From the NCBI GenBank assembly GCA_049840795.1, contig JASGJK010000012.1:29085-93084 (forward strand): a stretch of DNA of 64,000 bases, written 5' to 3'. The notes beneath the pieces were generated by a model that had not been told where the DNA came from, did no database searches, and saw only the letters and a list, made by a program, of their open reading frames with translations. The stretch is from UPXZ01 sp049840795 (GTDB lineage: Bacteria > Bacteroidota > Bacteroidia > Bacteroidales > Paludibacteraceae). The position numbers and the translations under genes are program-made. Shown in pieces: positions 29,101 through 39,194 of this stretch (position 1 is its first letter; each line of letters starts with the position of its first letter).

Positions 29101-30643
29101 TTATTTCGCAATAGGTACTTCAATGGTTCCCGACGCGCGTTTTAAATATAATTGATTCAGCATTACGTCAATTTTTGCGTCGATGTCGTCCGATTTTGCC
29201 GAAAGCCAAGCCGTTTGCGCCCCGAGAATGTCGGTCGATGTAATCACTCCTTCATTAAAACCTTCGTTTGCCAAGCGCAGATTTTCTTCTGCCTGCTCAA
29301 TATTTTTACTGGTAGCTTGTTCTTTTTTGATGCTTTCCAGTACTTTATAAGTTGATTGGTTGATTTGAAGCGTCATTTTTTCTTTGGCTTCTTCCAGCTC
29401 AAGTTCGGCAATACGGCTTTGTGCTTTGGAGGCATTGAGCGTATGTATTCTGTCTCCAAAGTGGAAGAGTGGGATAGTAGCTGCCACGCCAATGTTAAAC
29501 ATTCCTCCGAATTTCTTTTCGTAACCGTTGTAAACATTCGGATTTGATATAATGTAATTAGCTGTTAATCCGATGTTTGGCAAAAAACGTGAAAACATAA
29601 TTCTTTCGTTGGATTTGGCTATGTTTTGCAACTGTGTCAGCATCATTATTTCGGGGCGTTGATCCAAGACTTTGTCGGGCGAAACAAGCGTGGCATCAGT
29701 CGCGATACCGATTAGGTTCTCGTCTTGCAGATGAATGTCGTTTTCAAGTGGTAAACCGCACAACTGATTCAAAGCCATTTTTGATAAACTTAAACCGTTG
29801 TCTGCCCTTGTTACCGAGACTTCCGCTTCGTTGAGCTTTACTTTCACTTTGAGTTCATCCGCTTTGGTTGCCACTCCTTCCTGCACCATCTCATTTACGT
29901 TTGAACTTACTTTTGCCAACATATCCCGGTATTCGCGCGCCAATTTTAACTTATTCTGAAGTGATACTACACGCCAATATGCTTCGTCAACTTCCACCAA
30001 AATATCGATGGCTTTGCCTTTTTGTTGAGCGACGGCTAAGTTTTCGTTATATTTGGCTAATTTGTTTAATTCCAATAATTTTCCTCCGGTGAAAATGGGT
30101 TGAAACATCGTAATTGTTCCTACAAAAAGATTTTGCACATCAAATTCCATCGATTCTTTAGGAAGGATGGCATAGTTTTTCCACAGTAGTTTTTCCGGAT
30201 TCTTTGTTGGGTCAAACGGTTTGCCACCGGCATCAAGCGGTACCGGCGAACCATTCACCACCGTAAATTTATTGGAAATGGAGGCATCTTTAAAACTCAG
30301 CGTTCCGTCGGGGTTTATTGTAGGTACAGATGTGGACGAAATCCCCGTACCAAACGAACCGTCAACGTTTTTTACACCCACCGGTAACAAAGCGTCTTCG
30401 CTCAGCAGTGAAATGTTTCTTTGATTCCACGTGTAAGCGGCGTTTGCAGAAAAATTCGGCAACAATTGCGTAAAAGCCGATTTCTTAAGTTCTTTCGCCG
30501 CGTTAAGCGATTCTTGTGAGATTTTCAGATTCTTGTTGTACTCCAATGCCATTTTCGCGGCAATCATCAAGCGATAAAGTGTTTTGTGCTCCTACACAAA
30601 CAACGCCTGATATCCATAGTAAAAGCAAAATTTTTCTTTTCAT
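29101..30643 (-). pseudogene. TolC-family outer-membrane efflux protein, frameshifted near N-terminus
   Basis: The start at 30643 gives signal peptide MKRKILLLLWISGVVCVGAQ, then NTLSLDDCRE. A run of four A (plus-strand TTTT at 30552-30555) breaks the frame; with three it reads DDCREMALEYNKNLKISQES, the canonical TolC opening. The rest (29101-30570) is intact, with the two OEP repeats (about 60-270 and 280-490; NLFVGTITMFQPIFTGGKLL, LRLANEGFNEGVITSTDILG). It forms the outer channel of the exporter. It is the first structural gene of the operon, about 270 bases from the MarR gene. Confidence 0.9.
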
Positions 30644-30916
30644 GTGTTTATAATTATTTTTTTTAATTGTCTTATAGAATATACTCGCACATAAACTGCT
30701 GTTTGCCCATTTTCCGAGCTCAATCGGGAGTATTTGTTGTGCTTGTTCCGTCTTATTTTTATTTTTCGTTATTTTCTGCTGTATCAAGAGCGATCTTTTG
30801 CTTTCAAATAAATCATCTGTCGTCGATTATAATTGCTTGCTTATTCGTTCCAAATTTTATTGCCGATATTTAATTAGCTATACAATGGTTAACGAAACAA
30901 CTATTTGAGTAAAAAA

Positions 30917-31354
30917 TCATTGAAGATTCTCGATAATTTTTTTTAATACATTTTTACTGACACTTAGCTCTATATCTTCAATTCCATTCAATGCTCTTTC
31001 TGCGATTTTTTGAATGCTTTCCATCGCTTTATTTTGAAGTCGTTCCCCTTTTGAGGTCAAATGTATCAGGTTGATACGCCTGTCTTTAGCATCTGAAACA
31101 CGGGTAACCAAATTTCTTTTTTCGAGATTGTCAATCAAACGAGTGATACTGGGTTTATCTTTAGAAGTTAAATCACACAATTTTTGCTGTGTCACCTTGT
31201 CTTCTTTCCATAAACAAACCATCACCGCCCATTGTTCGGTGGTAATATCAATATTGCATTCGGCAAATCCGCGCAGAACGGATCTGTTGATTGCAGAGCT
31301 GATTTTACCGGTCAATACCAAAAATAATTCTTCAAGTTCGATAGATGCATTCAT
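30917..31354 (-). CDS. MarR-family transcriptional regulator
   Basis: The protein has 145 residues with the winged-helix MarR fold: VTQQKLCDLTSKDKPSITRL as recognition helix and LEKRNLVTRVSDAKDRRINL as wing with the typical DxRR motif. MarR proteins usually repress neighbouring efflux genes until a ligand binds. It is transcribed the same way as the TolC/HlyD/permease operon, which starts about 270 bases downstream, and divergently from the DMT transporter at 31541, so the 186 bases in between may be its operator region. Confidence 0.92.
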   Translation of the reverse strand: MNASIELEELFLVLTGKISSAINRSVLRGFAECNIDITTEQWAVMVCLWKEDKVTQQKLCDLTSKDKPSITRLIDNLEKRNLVTRVSDAKDRRINLIHLTSKGERLQNKAMESIQKIAERALNGIEDIELSVSKNVLKKIIENLQ

Positions 31355-31524
31355 ATATTGTCGTGCTTATTGTTGTGCAAACAACTAACAAAAACAATGC
31401 CAAATAGAATTTGATTCTTTATTGGTTTTTTGTGGCAGATATTTTCTGCAATTTTGACAGGGATTGCAAATCTTGTATAATTGCCGAAAAAAAGTACTAA
31501 TTTTACACGTCAATAATTTTCGTC

Positions 31525-31532
31525 TACTTTTG
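31525..31532 (+). promoter_or_regulatory. Putative -7 box (TACTTTTG)
   Basis: This matches TAnnTTTG. It would start transcription at about 31538, so the DMT gene's true start is probably the TTG at 31577 or another codon downstream of 31541 rather than far upstream. No clear -33 element is seen. Confidence 0.3.
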
Positions 31533-31540
31533 TTCCAATT

Positions 31541-32461
31541 TTGTTAGGCAAATTTCTAATTTCCGACTTTACTATTTTGTATATACAATCACACATTGGA
31601 GAATTAGCGGCTCTTCTTGTTGCCGTATGCTGGACTTTTAGTGCCCTTTTTTTTGAAAAGGCGGGACACCGGGTAGGTTCGCTGTCGGTGAATATTATTC
31701 GTCTGTTTTTAGCGATATTTTTTTTAGGAATTACTTCGTATTTTATGCGAGGATACTTTTTTCCTGCTGATGCTAATTGGCATCAATGGTTTTGGCTCGG
31801 AGTGTCGGGAATAGTCGGTTTCTTTATCGGTGATTTGCTTCTGTTTCAATCGTACATTGTTATTGGCTCACGCACTGCGGCATTGATTATGAGCTTGGCT
31901 CCTATGATAACTGCCATAATTGGTTGGTTTTTTTTAGATGAAATTCTTCAGTTTAAAAGTATTTTGGGGATTGTGGTAAGCGTTGCGGGTATCGCTATTG
32001 CCATTTCAAACCGAAAAATGAAATTAAATATTCCGTTGAAAGGATTTTTATTGGCATTTGGTGGTGCAATGGGGCAGGCGATAGGCTTAATTCTAAGCAA
32101 AAAAGGGTTGGGTGGATACGACCCCGTAAGTGCAACTCAGATTCGCGCCATATTTGGTTTTGTGTGCTTTGCCATTTTTATGACTGTTTTAGGCAAATGG
32201 AATAACGTACACAAAGCCGTAAGAGATAAATCAGGTATTGCAAATATCACCGTAGGCGCCATTTTTGGTCCTTTTGTCGGAGTGGCTTTGGCGCTGTTCT
32301 CCATTCAACATACCAAAACGGGTATTTCATCGGCATTGATGGCATTGGTACCAATTTTTATTATTGTGCCATCGGCCATTATGTTTAAGGAAAAAATAAA
32401 ACTACAGCAAATCATTGGCGCGGTTATCAGTATTGTGGGAGCAAGTATATTTTTCTTGTAA
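31541..32461 (+). CDS. EamA/DMT-family transporter
   Basis: This is a ten-helix inner-membrane protein of about 300 residues with two EamA repeats (residues about 17-152 and 165-305; for example ITAIIGWFFLDEILQFKSIL and IIVPSAIMFKEKIKLQQIIG, each ending with the typical helix-10 pattern). DMT proteins move small metabolites such as amino acids, nucleosides or drugs; the substrate is unknown. No ATG precedes the first helix: candidate starts are TTG at 31541 and TTG at 31577 (giving YIQSHIGELAALLVAVCW). The start is therefore uncertain. It is divergent from the MarR gene. Confidence 0.85.
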   Translation: MLGKFLISDFTILYIQSHIGELAALLVAVCWTFSALFFEKAGHRVGSLSVNIIRLFLAIFFLGITSYFMRGYFFPADANWHQWFWLGVSGIVGFFIGDLLLFQSYIVIGSRTAALIMSLAPMITAIIGWFFLDEILQFKSILGIVVSVAGIAIAISNRKMKLNIPLKGFLLAFGGAMGQAIGLILSKKGLGGYDPVSATQIRAIFGFVCFAIFMTVLGKWNNVHKAVRDKSGIANITVGAIFGPFVGVALALFSIQHTKTGISSALMALVPIFIIVPSAIMFKEKIKLQQIIGAVISIVGASIFFL

Positions 32462-32473
32462 TTATCAGTGTAC

Positions 32474-32687
32474 TAACGTGAGTTTCGGATAAGAAAATTT
32501 TGATATTTCAATCCCCTTAGCCCCCTTTTTTAAGGGGGAATAACGCATTTCTGCAATGAAAGAGCTATATTTCAAAAATCTCACATCCTAAAGTCCCCTT
32601 TGGAGAAAGGGGATTTAGGGGAATTGACTGTTTAATACATCATATAGATAGTTTTTTTATATTTTTTCTTATCCAAAACTCACGTTA
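32474..32687. mobile_element. MITE-like element with TA flanks carrying a G/C-run repeat
   Basis: The ends TAACGTGAGTTTCGGATAAG and, inverted, TAACGTGAGTTTTGGATAAG match over 24 bases with one difference. The inside (32509-32627) is a copy of the repeat also found at 17661 and 43291. TA at both ends fits a TA-targeting (IS630/Tc1-type) element. There is no coding frame. It fills most of the gap between the DMT gene and the next minus-strand gene. Confidence 0.65.
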
Positions 32688-32715
32688 CTAAAAAAATCTT
32701 ATCTTTTTCTTGATA

Positions 32716-32757
32716 AAAAGAAGACAGGAAAGCATCGAAAAACGATACCTTCCTGCC
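32716..32757 (-). terminator. Terminator of the large FISUMP/FG-GAP gene
   Basis: On the minus strand GGCAGGAAGGTATCG pairs with CGATGCTTTCCTGTC around a 5-base loop and is followed by TTCTTTTT. It lies about 55 bases after the stop at 32812. Confidence 0.8.
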
Positions 32758-32811
32758 ATTCTAAGCAATTATTAAAGTTGAAGCACAATCAAAAACAATG
32801 AAAAACAGCCG

Positions 32812-35800
32812 TTATTCCTTCACCACATAATTCACTACGGGAAAAGTTTGATTGCCTACCTTATATTTGTACCAGCACACTGTCCATCGATAATCTTTCA
32901 AGCCACTGTCACCGATGCTTTTTAACCCGGAAACATGCCCTGAAATACTATGCCCTTTTCCTTCGATGTGTGACGATTCGTTGGATTCTCCGTGCCCGTA
33001 GCCGGCTCCCAATTTTACACCTGCCAAAGTGCCTACCAATTCCATATCCAGATTGAAGTTAAATCCTGCGGTTTGTGTAGTTGTTTCATCAAGTGTTATG
33101 CTGCGGTTCACGTCTGTGCCGCTGCCTACGCTCACAAATTCGCTACCTCCAAAGGACGCCGCCCAAAGTATGGTGCTGTTAGCTACATTGCTTACAATCT
33201 GAGTTTTGCTGTTAGGATATGTGAATGGATACCCTACGGTGTGCTTGAATAGTTTACGCAAGTTGGGAATTTCGGTGTTATCGGCAGCCAGACGTTCGTA
33301 ATCGTTTAGATCCATTCCCATCGTACGCGTTTCGGAAGGGATGGAAACAGAAATAGTTGAACCGATTTCATCCGCGTTGCCGGAGCCGGTAATTTCATAC
33401 GTATAATTATCGAAGAAACTTGCCGTCAGGATTACTGCATCATTCTGCGGTGCTGTGAATTCAATACTTTTAGTGGTGGTATATTCTTTCTCGGTAGAGT
33501 TTGTCCACTCAAATTCAAGCTTGGTAGTAAAATCTATCCCCCCCACTTTTGTACCGAAGATAGGCACATTAAATTCATTTTCATAACCAAAAATGACAGA
33601 TACCTTGTTGCTGCTGGAGTTGGAGGTGGCACTCCCCGACACTTCCGATTTTCCCCACGAAGTACCCATCGAAGCAAAATTGCCGTATTCGTATGGTGTT
33701 CCATCGGGTTTGTAGGCATAGAAAGGCGGCGCAGCCAGCAGGGCATAGATACGCGGTTCGCTCATCGTTATATCGTGGTTCTTATATTTCAGCGTTTTTG
33801 CAGCTTCGGCGCTACGTGCTACTGCCATTACAGGTATATTATTGTATTCGGCTGCAACTCCCGTCATTGCATAATTGCTACCGCTACCGCTGCCACTTAT
33901 ATCCATATTCATGCAATGCGGCACATTATCTTCCGAACCTTCTATTTCGCTTGTTTTATTGTATGTGGTTCCGGAAACGCTGATGATATCGTGTGAAATT
34001 TGTTTCCAAGTATATCGGCTGCCTCCCCAACTTGCTTTAAGAACGGTATGCAGCACGCTCAACTGTTCTTTACCTTGGTTGTTGCCATCGAAATTACCGG
34101 CCGCAATCAGATCGTTGTGTACAAACCAATGAACAGGCGAAAGGCTATTACTTGTTTTCTTGCTCAATGTTCCCGTGCCTGCACTCGTTCCGTCTTCTGT
34201 AAATTTCAGGAAGTCTAAGCCTGCCACAATATCGGATTGAGAGCCAGTGCCATCAAAATTGCACAAGGTGACGTTAAAATTGAAATTATTCACTCCGGGA
34301 GTATTTCCCCCGCCGTCAGTGTCAAATGATTCGCGTGTTCCGCTATTATAAGTGGCAATGTTTCTCAATTTTCCCGATTCAGCAGTATTGTATTCAAACA
34401 AGGAAACGGTAGGAGAATTGCCGGGTTGGGCAGCCATTGCCACAATGGTATTGACGGCGTGGCCTGCCACATTCCCTATTTTAATGTCTTCAAAAGTCTG
34501 ATAAGCCCGTCCGCTTGCGCTTCCATCGGCATAGCCTCCTCCATTGGTGTGTACAAAAGATTTATTGTAGGAGGCAGCCAAAGTCAAATTACCGCCCGGA
34601 TACACTTCAATATTCCACAAATAAGCCGCTTTACTCGGATCGGTGTCTGCACCGGGAGCCTCGTAAATGGCTGCTATGTCGGGTGTTTTATCGCCATCTA
34701 CATCGCCCACCGCCAGGCGGACATTTCCATAAAAGTTGTGGGCAACATCACTGTCATAGGGCTTTGTCTCTTTGGTGGAAAATGTCCTTTCGTACAGTTT
34801 TGAATAGTTAGCCCCGCTTGAACTTTTTTTATAAACAATCGCTTTCCGGTCAACCGTCACCACGAGTTCGTCTATGCCGTCCTGGTCAAAATCGGCAGCA
34901 AGAATCTGGAAACGGCTCATATAATCTTCGTAAACAGAAGCAATATTTCTGCCCGTAAAACCATGCGTGCCATTGGTGATGGTTGCCTCCCCAATCGTTG
35001 TGGCTGCAATCGCTCATTGTGAAATTATCGGGCAGAGTTATACTGTCGCCGCGGGAATAGCCCAATGTGCTGTCGTTGTAGAAAACGATGGAAACAGTTC
35101 CAGTTCCATTAATTTTATCGGTGGCATTGCCTATGTAAATGCCCATCGGACGGTTCCAAACGGCAACAGCCAAATTCTCGCGGGCATTGCTGTTTTGCAC
35201 GGCGGTTGCTTTTTTGAGCCTGTCGCTTACACTCAATCCGCTGGCCGGCATTTTTGTTTTGGTATAAGTGCCGTTTTTATAGTCGTAACGGTAAAACTGT
35301 TTTTTTCCGTCGGTAAACAAGTTGCCGTTATTGTCCGCTTCGCGGAAACTGCTGTAATCGGCAAATATCTTTTTCTTTTCGGAACTTACATTATAACGTC
35401 CGCCCAAGGGTCCGCTCTCAAACAAGGTGGAGGCTTGCGGAGTTTTCATCGGAGCACCGCTACTGCCCGTTTTAAATCGGGTGGCAATATCGGCGTAAGC
35501 ACTCGGTGCCGGACGGCAAGCGCGTACACGAAGCCCATATTCCGCGCCAGCCGTATTGGTCGCACTAAAAACCATTCCTTCAATTCCTATTCCCCAATAG
35601 ATGGGAATATTATTTTGGGTACTTCTTGTCCAATAACGCGCTCCTACTCCCATACCGTAGAAGTCTCCGGCAGGTCTTAATCCGCCATAAGCTATCGCTT
35701 GGAACGAGATACTGTCCTTATCAGCCAGCGACGGCATTATCCAGTCGGCTTCGTTCCTGCTTTTCAGCAAATTGGCAGCCCGGTTGTAACCACCGAGTTT

Positions 35801-36793
35801 CCCCAGCACGTAATCTACTTCCCCGGCAGTAGGCAGGTTCCATCCCACGGGCAAGGCAGCTTTGGCGCCGCTGTGGTTGTAATATGCTCCCAACGAGGCA
35901 TTGGAGGCATCAAATTGGTAATAAGCAGCTTTTGCACTGCCGGCAGGATAGCCCGCCCAAGCCGATTGGCTCGTAGTAAGCCCTACTTTCGACGCTACCA
36001 TACCTAAGTCTTCCGCCATCCACAGCAATCCGCCCACATTTACAATGGGATAATTCCGTCCCGAAGCGTCTTTACATTCGTAAAAATCGAAGGTAATGGA
36101 GTGACTCAGCGTGGGCTGGTTCATCACGATGGTGGTCATGTCGCCGCTTTTGCCGGTAAAGCGGAGCAGGTCTCCGGCTTTAAAATACATTTCTATTACA
36201 TTAGCCGACACAGGAGCTTTGTGCTTTTGTATTGTGGCTGTCGAAAGTTTTGCCGATTCATTATCTGTAATTTGGATAGCTGCATCCGAATTGAAAGCAC
36301 TGATTGCATTCAATTTAAGACTTTCGCTGATACCGCCACCGCTTACCGATACTATATACATTCCGTTTTTGAGAGCCGGAAGTAAGGCTGAGTGCTTTCC
36401 TGCGGCAATATTAAATGAATTTGAAATAATTGTTTTCCCCAAAAGATCGGTTACTTTTATATTCACATTACCGGAAATTTTGGAAGCAAATGTAAGTGTA
36501 GTAGCACCAAATGAAGGATTAGGATAGATACCGGGTTTCTCAGTAACAATGTATTCGGTATCGTCGATACCGGTAGGGATATTGGTAAGGCGCAGAATAT
36601 CGGAGCCGTTTAGCTCCAATGAAGTGCCTTGGCTGAGGTTTTCAATCGTTACCGACTGAACTGTAACCGTAGTGGCTTTTTCTCCACGTCCCACAAAATT
36701 CATATCGTAATGCAAAGGGGCTGTATCCTCTGCCCATAAACATACTGTTACCAGTAGGAAAAATGTTGTTAAGAGTAATTGTTTAGTTCTCAT
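32812..36793 (-). pseudogene. Large secreted FISUMP + FG-GAP/VCBS-repeat protein, frameshifted in the middle
   Basis: The corrected protein has about 1325 residues. The signal peptide is MRTKQLLLTTFFLLVTVCLW. Residues about 85-170 look like a T9SS type A sorting domain (IYPNPSFGATTLTFASKISG ... LKNGMYIVSVSGG), but near the N-terminus. Residues about 235-430 are a FISUMP domain (FYECKDASGRNYPIVNVGGL, LLWMAEDLG). The first frame ends at 34886; the other continues TIGEATITNGTHGFTGRNIA, with the shift near 34990-35005. The second half has FG-GAP/VCBS motifs (AADFDQDGIDELVV, VGDVDGDKTPDIAAIYE) and a beta-rich C-terminal region (TKLEFEWTNSTEKEYTTTKS, GVKLGAGYGHG) without known family. It is probably surface-exposed; its function is unknown. 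Confidence 0.78.
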
Positions 36794-36862
36794 ACTTATT
36801 TTTTGATTAATAGTTTATTAATAAATTATTGGTGAAAATTTTTGTTTCTTTCTGTTGAACAA

Positions 36863-36888
36863 GCACCGCATCTCTATGGACACGGTGC
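36863..36888 (-). terminator. Hairpin after the IPT/TIG protein gene
   Basis: GCACCG pairs with CGGTGC around a 14-base loop, 28 bases after the stop at 36916. There is no long T run, so it may slow rather than end transcription into the next gene. Confidence 0.35.
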
Positions 36889-36915
36889 GTATCGTTTTTA
36901 CCATAAATCTATTTC

Positions 36916-38454
36916 TCAATAGATGAATTTCTTCACCACCGTTTGTCCGTTTATGGTCAAGTGCAACACATAGATGCCCTTTGCACAAGTAGCCATCGAC
37001 ACATGTTCGCCGTTGGCAACTGTTCGGGACAACAGTAAGCGTCCGTTCAGGTCATAGAGTTTCAATTGTGCCTCGCTGCCAATGCCACGCACCGAAAATC
37101 CGTCACCCTCAGACACGACAGACAGGGAAGATAACACCGCATTTTCCACAGAGGAGCTATTGTCCTGAATATATTTGGCATACAAAAATGTATAGTCTTT
37201 CGTAATTGTATTATTGGCAAAATCCCAAGGCTGGGTACAATTAGAGTCTTTGTACCATCCACCATCGAACACGTAAGAATATCCATAACGTTCAAACTTC
37301 TGCGGGTCTGCCGGTTGTGCAATGGGGGTGTTTGCTTCTGTATCGATAAAACCTAAATTTATGTTAACCAAATCATTGCCTGTAAGAAGAAATACCCGAT
37401 AGGATGTGCTTGTAAAAGTGAACGCATCCTTCAAAGAGATGGCTCCGCCGGTGGTCTCAATCATTATAGAGGCTGTGCCCGCCTCACCCGATGGCATGAT
37501 AAACGAAATGGAATTATTGCCGTTCACGGTGAATGAAGATGTATTTTTCCCGTTGACGCAGACGTTTTTCACACCGGAAAGATGCGTTCCGGAAAGTGTT
37601 ATAGTAGAATTGTATGTTCCGGACAAAGGAGAGGAAGAGGTGAGCGTTGGAGGAGTACCACCATTGTAGGTGAGCACTCCACCCGTCATGGTGAAGCGGG
37701 AGTAATACTTGTTCATGTAAATCATATTTCCGGGATTGTCTGCATTCGACAGGTTGATGGTTCCGCCCGAAATCAGTAATGACATTTGATTCGGAACATA
37801 TATGGGGTATCCTACGCCGGTGGCAGAGCAGGTTACTGTGCCTGTGGTGGAAATGGAGGGAACATTCATATACGACCAGCAGTACAGGCCAAAGGTATGG
37901 CTTCCGTTCCCTATAGCCGACACATTGGCACTCCCTCCAATCTCATAGTACCCGGTCACGATAGCCGCAGCATATATTGAGACGCTCGTTTTCCCATCAT
38001 CGCTTGTAGTAGTCTGGCTCAATCCGGAAATGGTGGCATTTATATCCCCGCTGTAAACAGCCAATTTCCGACCGACATATATCCCCGCATAATAATCGCT
38101 TCCTGTATAGGCACAGTTCAACTTTCCGCCGCTGCCGTTTATCACCAGCGAGCCATTGCAAGACAAGGCATCAGTCACAGCAGAAGTGATGGAAACATTC
38201 CCATTATAGTTTAATTTAATTGTATCCGAATAAACACAATCAATTGAAACAGCTTCGCCCGTGTAAGCAGAAGTCAAGGCGAGTCTATTGGTTGCAGCCG
38301 TCCAGGCCCACCCCGTTCCGGAAGCATCGGCTGTGATGTCGGCTACGGAAGTGCCGCCAATAGTCAGGCTTCCTGTCGCCGCATGCAGGCCGATGCTTGT
38401 CCAGACGATTAATACGAATGTCGATAGACGTGTAAGTAAATGTTTTGTTCTCAT
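36916..38454 (-). CDS. Secreted IPT/TIG-domain protein with T9SS sorting domain
   Basis: The protein has 512 residues. The signal peptide (MRTKHLLTRLSTFVLIVWTS ... HAA) resembles that of the next gene. Residues about 30-265 are beta-helix-like and rich in Ser, Gly and Thr (carbohydrate-binding or adhesin style). Residues about 268-348 are an IPT/TIG Ig-like domain (SSPLSGTYNSTITLSGTHLS). Then a Listeria/Bacteroides-type repeat (RYGYSYVFDGGWYKDSNCTQ) and a type A T9SS C-terminal domain (VSEGDGFSVRGIGSEAQLKL ... KGIYVLHLTINGQTVVKKFI). It is therefore exported by T9SS and surface-attached. It lies upstream of the FISUMP protein on the same strand, 122 bases apart. No enzyme motif is seen. Confidence 0.85.
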   Translation of the reverse strand: MRTKHLLTRLSTFVLIVWTSIGLHAATGSLTIGGTSVADITADASGTGWAWTAATNRLALTSAYTGEAVSIDCVYSDTIKLNYNGNVSITSAVTDALSCNGSLVINGSGGKLNCAYTGSDYYAGIYVGRKLAVYSGDINATISGLSQTTTSDDGKTSVSIYAAAIVTGYYEIGGSANVSAIGNGSHTFGLYCWSYMNVPSISTTGTVTCSATGVGYPIYVPNQMSLLISGGTINLSNADNPGNMIYMNKYYSRFTMTGGVLTYNGGTPPTLTSSSPLSGTYNSTITLSGTHLSGVKNVCVNGKNTSSFTVNGNNSISFIMPSGEAGTASIMIETTGGAISLKDAFTFTSTSYRVFLLTGNDLVNINLGFIDTEANTPIAQPADPQKFERYGYSYVFDGGWYKDSNCTQPWDFANNTITKDYTFLYAKYIQDNSSSVENAVLSSLSVVSEGDGFSVRGIGSEAQLKLYDLNGRLLLSRTVANGEHVSMATCAKGIYVLHLTINGQTVVKKFIY

Positions 38455-38482
38455 ATTTGTTTTTGATTAATAGTTTTAATGG

Positions 38483-38888
38483 TTATCCGCAAAGCGACAT
38501 AGTATATTTCTTCAGTTGCCACGCCTTTTAAGGCGTGGATTACAAAATGGTAATTTGTGGGCTTTAGCCCAAATTTATCCTATAATCTATAGAAATAATC
38601 ATAAGTAGTAAAAAACAATTAACGCTATAATTATTAAAAACTAAATCTAAATGCTTTGTTTGTTCTTTCGGTCTCTTTTTAGCATCTTTTTACGCTTTTA
38701 TCCTTGATTTAGCCCGCTAAATCTTCGGACAAAATCCCAAAAAATCTGCTCAAAAACAGCCTCGAAAAAACATTACAATAATTATTTTCTACTACTTATA
38801 TTTTGACTAAAGTCATTTTCATTCCGGATATTGGTTCCACGCCTTAAAAGGCGTGGCAATTAATTTTTAGGTCGTTTTACGGATAATC
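38483..38888. repeat. Inverted-repeat element, second copy, split by an inserted MITE
   Basis: It has the same ends and hairpins as the copy at 17867-18076, in opposite orientation (TTATCCGCAAAGCGACATAG ... GCCTTAAAAGGCGTGG ... GTTTTACGGATAA). A 193-base element (38604-38796) is inserted in its middle. Confidence 0.78.
38604..38796. mobile_element. MITE E1 with TA target duplication
   Basis: The ends AGTAGTAAAAAACAATT and, inverted, AGTAGTAGAAAATAATT are flanked by TA (38602-38603 and 38797-38798). Taking the element and one TA out restores the sequence seen in the empty copy near 17955. It has no coding frame. The sibling E2 is at 39195. Confidence 0.8.
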
Positions 38889-39021
38889 ATTAAATATATC
38901 ATTCATTGTTTCTAATTACTTAGTTGTTTAATTATTATTTTTTAAAACGATTATCCGCTTTAACTTTAACACCAGACTTGCGAGCATTGTCCGTTTTACG
39001 CGGCTCATCGTCTCTTTTTGT

Positions 39022-39125
39022 CCGACTTGTCGGGGTAGCGATGCCCGACAAGTCGGCTGTCATCACTCCGACTTGTCGGGCTGTCTTCACCCGATTAGTC
39101 GAGGTTTAAAGCCCGACTTGTCGGG
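39022..39125. repeat. Array of five near-palindromes with a period of about 23 bases
   Basis: The core CCGACTTGTCGG (or its complement form CCGACAAGTCGG) begins at 39022, 39045, 39068, 39091 (degenerate, CCGATTAGTCGA) and 39113. Spacers are about 10 bases and differ. The second copy is inverted relative to the others. There is no gene here, and cas genes are absent. The spacing equals that of the array at 13833. Confidence 0.7.
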
Positions 39126-39194
39126 ATTTAAACCAATGACTTTTCACCGTTTAAGTCAATTTTAATTTCATTTTTACCGCATTTCGACCACATA

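Noticed and set aside
32812..34000. Aerolysin-type pore-forming toxin domain at the C-terminus of the FISUMP/FG-GAP protein
   Set aside because: Alternating Thr/Ser strands are suggestive, but no definite motif is visible; left as an unassigned beta-rich region.
33693..36527. Several plus-strand frames of 70-240 codons
   Set aside because: They are antisense to the well-supported FISUMP/FG-GAP gene and contain no recognisable domains.
38924..39109. 61-codon frame on the plus strand
   Set aside because: Consists largely of the CCGACTTGTCGG array; no protein features.
39022..39125. Possible CRISPR array or operator cluster of a known regulator
   Set aside because: Spacers too short, orientation mixed, no cas genes; no regulator next to it. 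Kept as a repeat array only.
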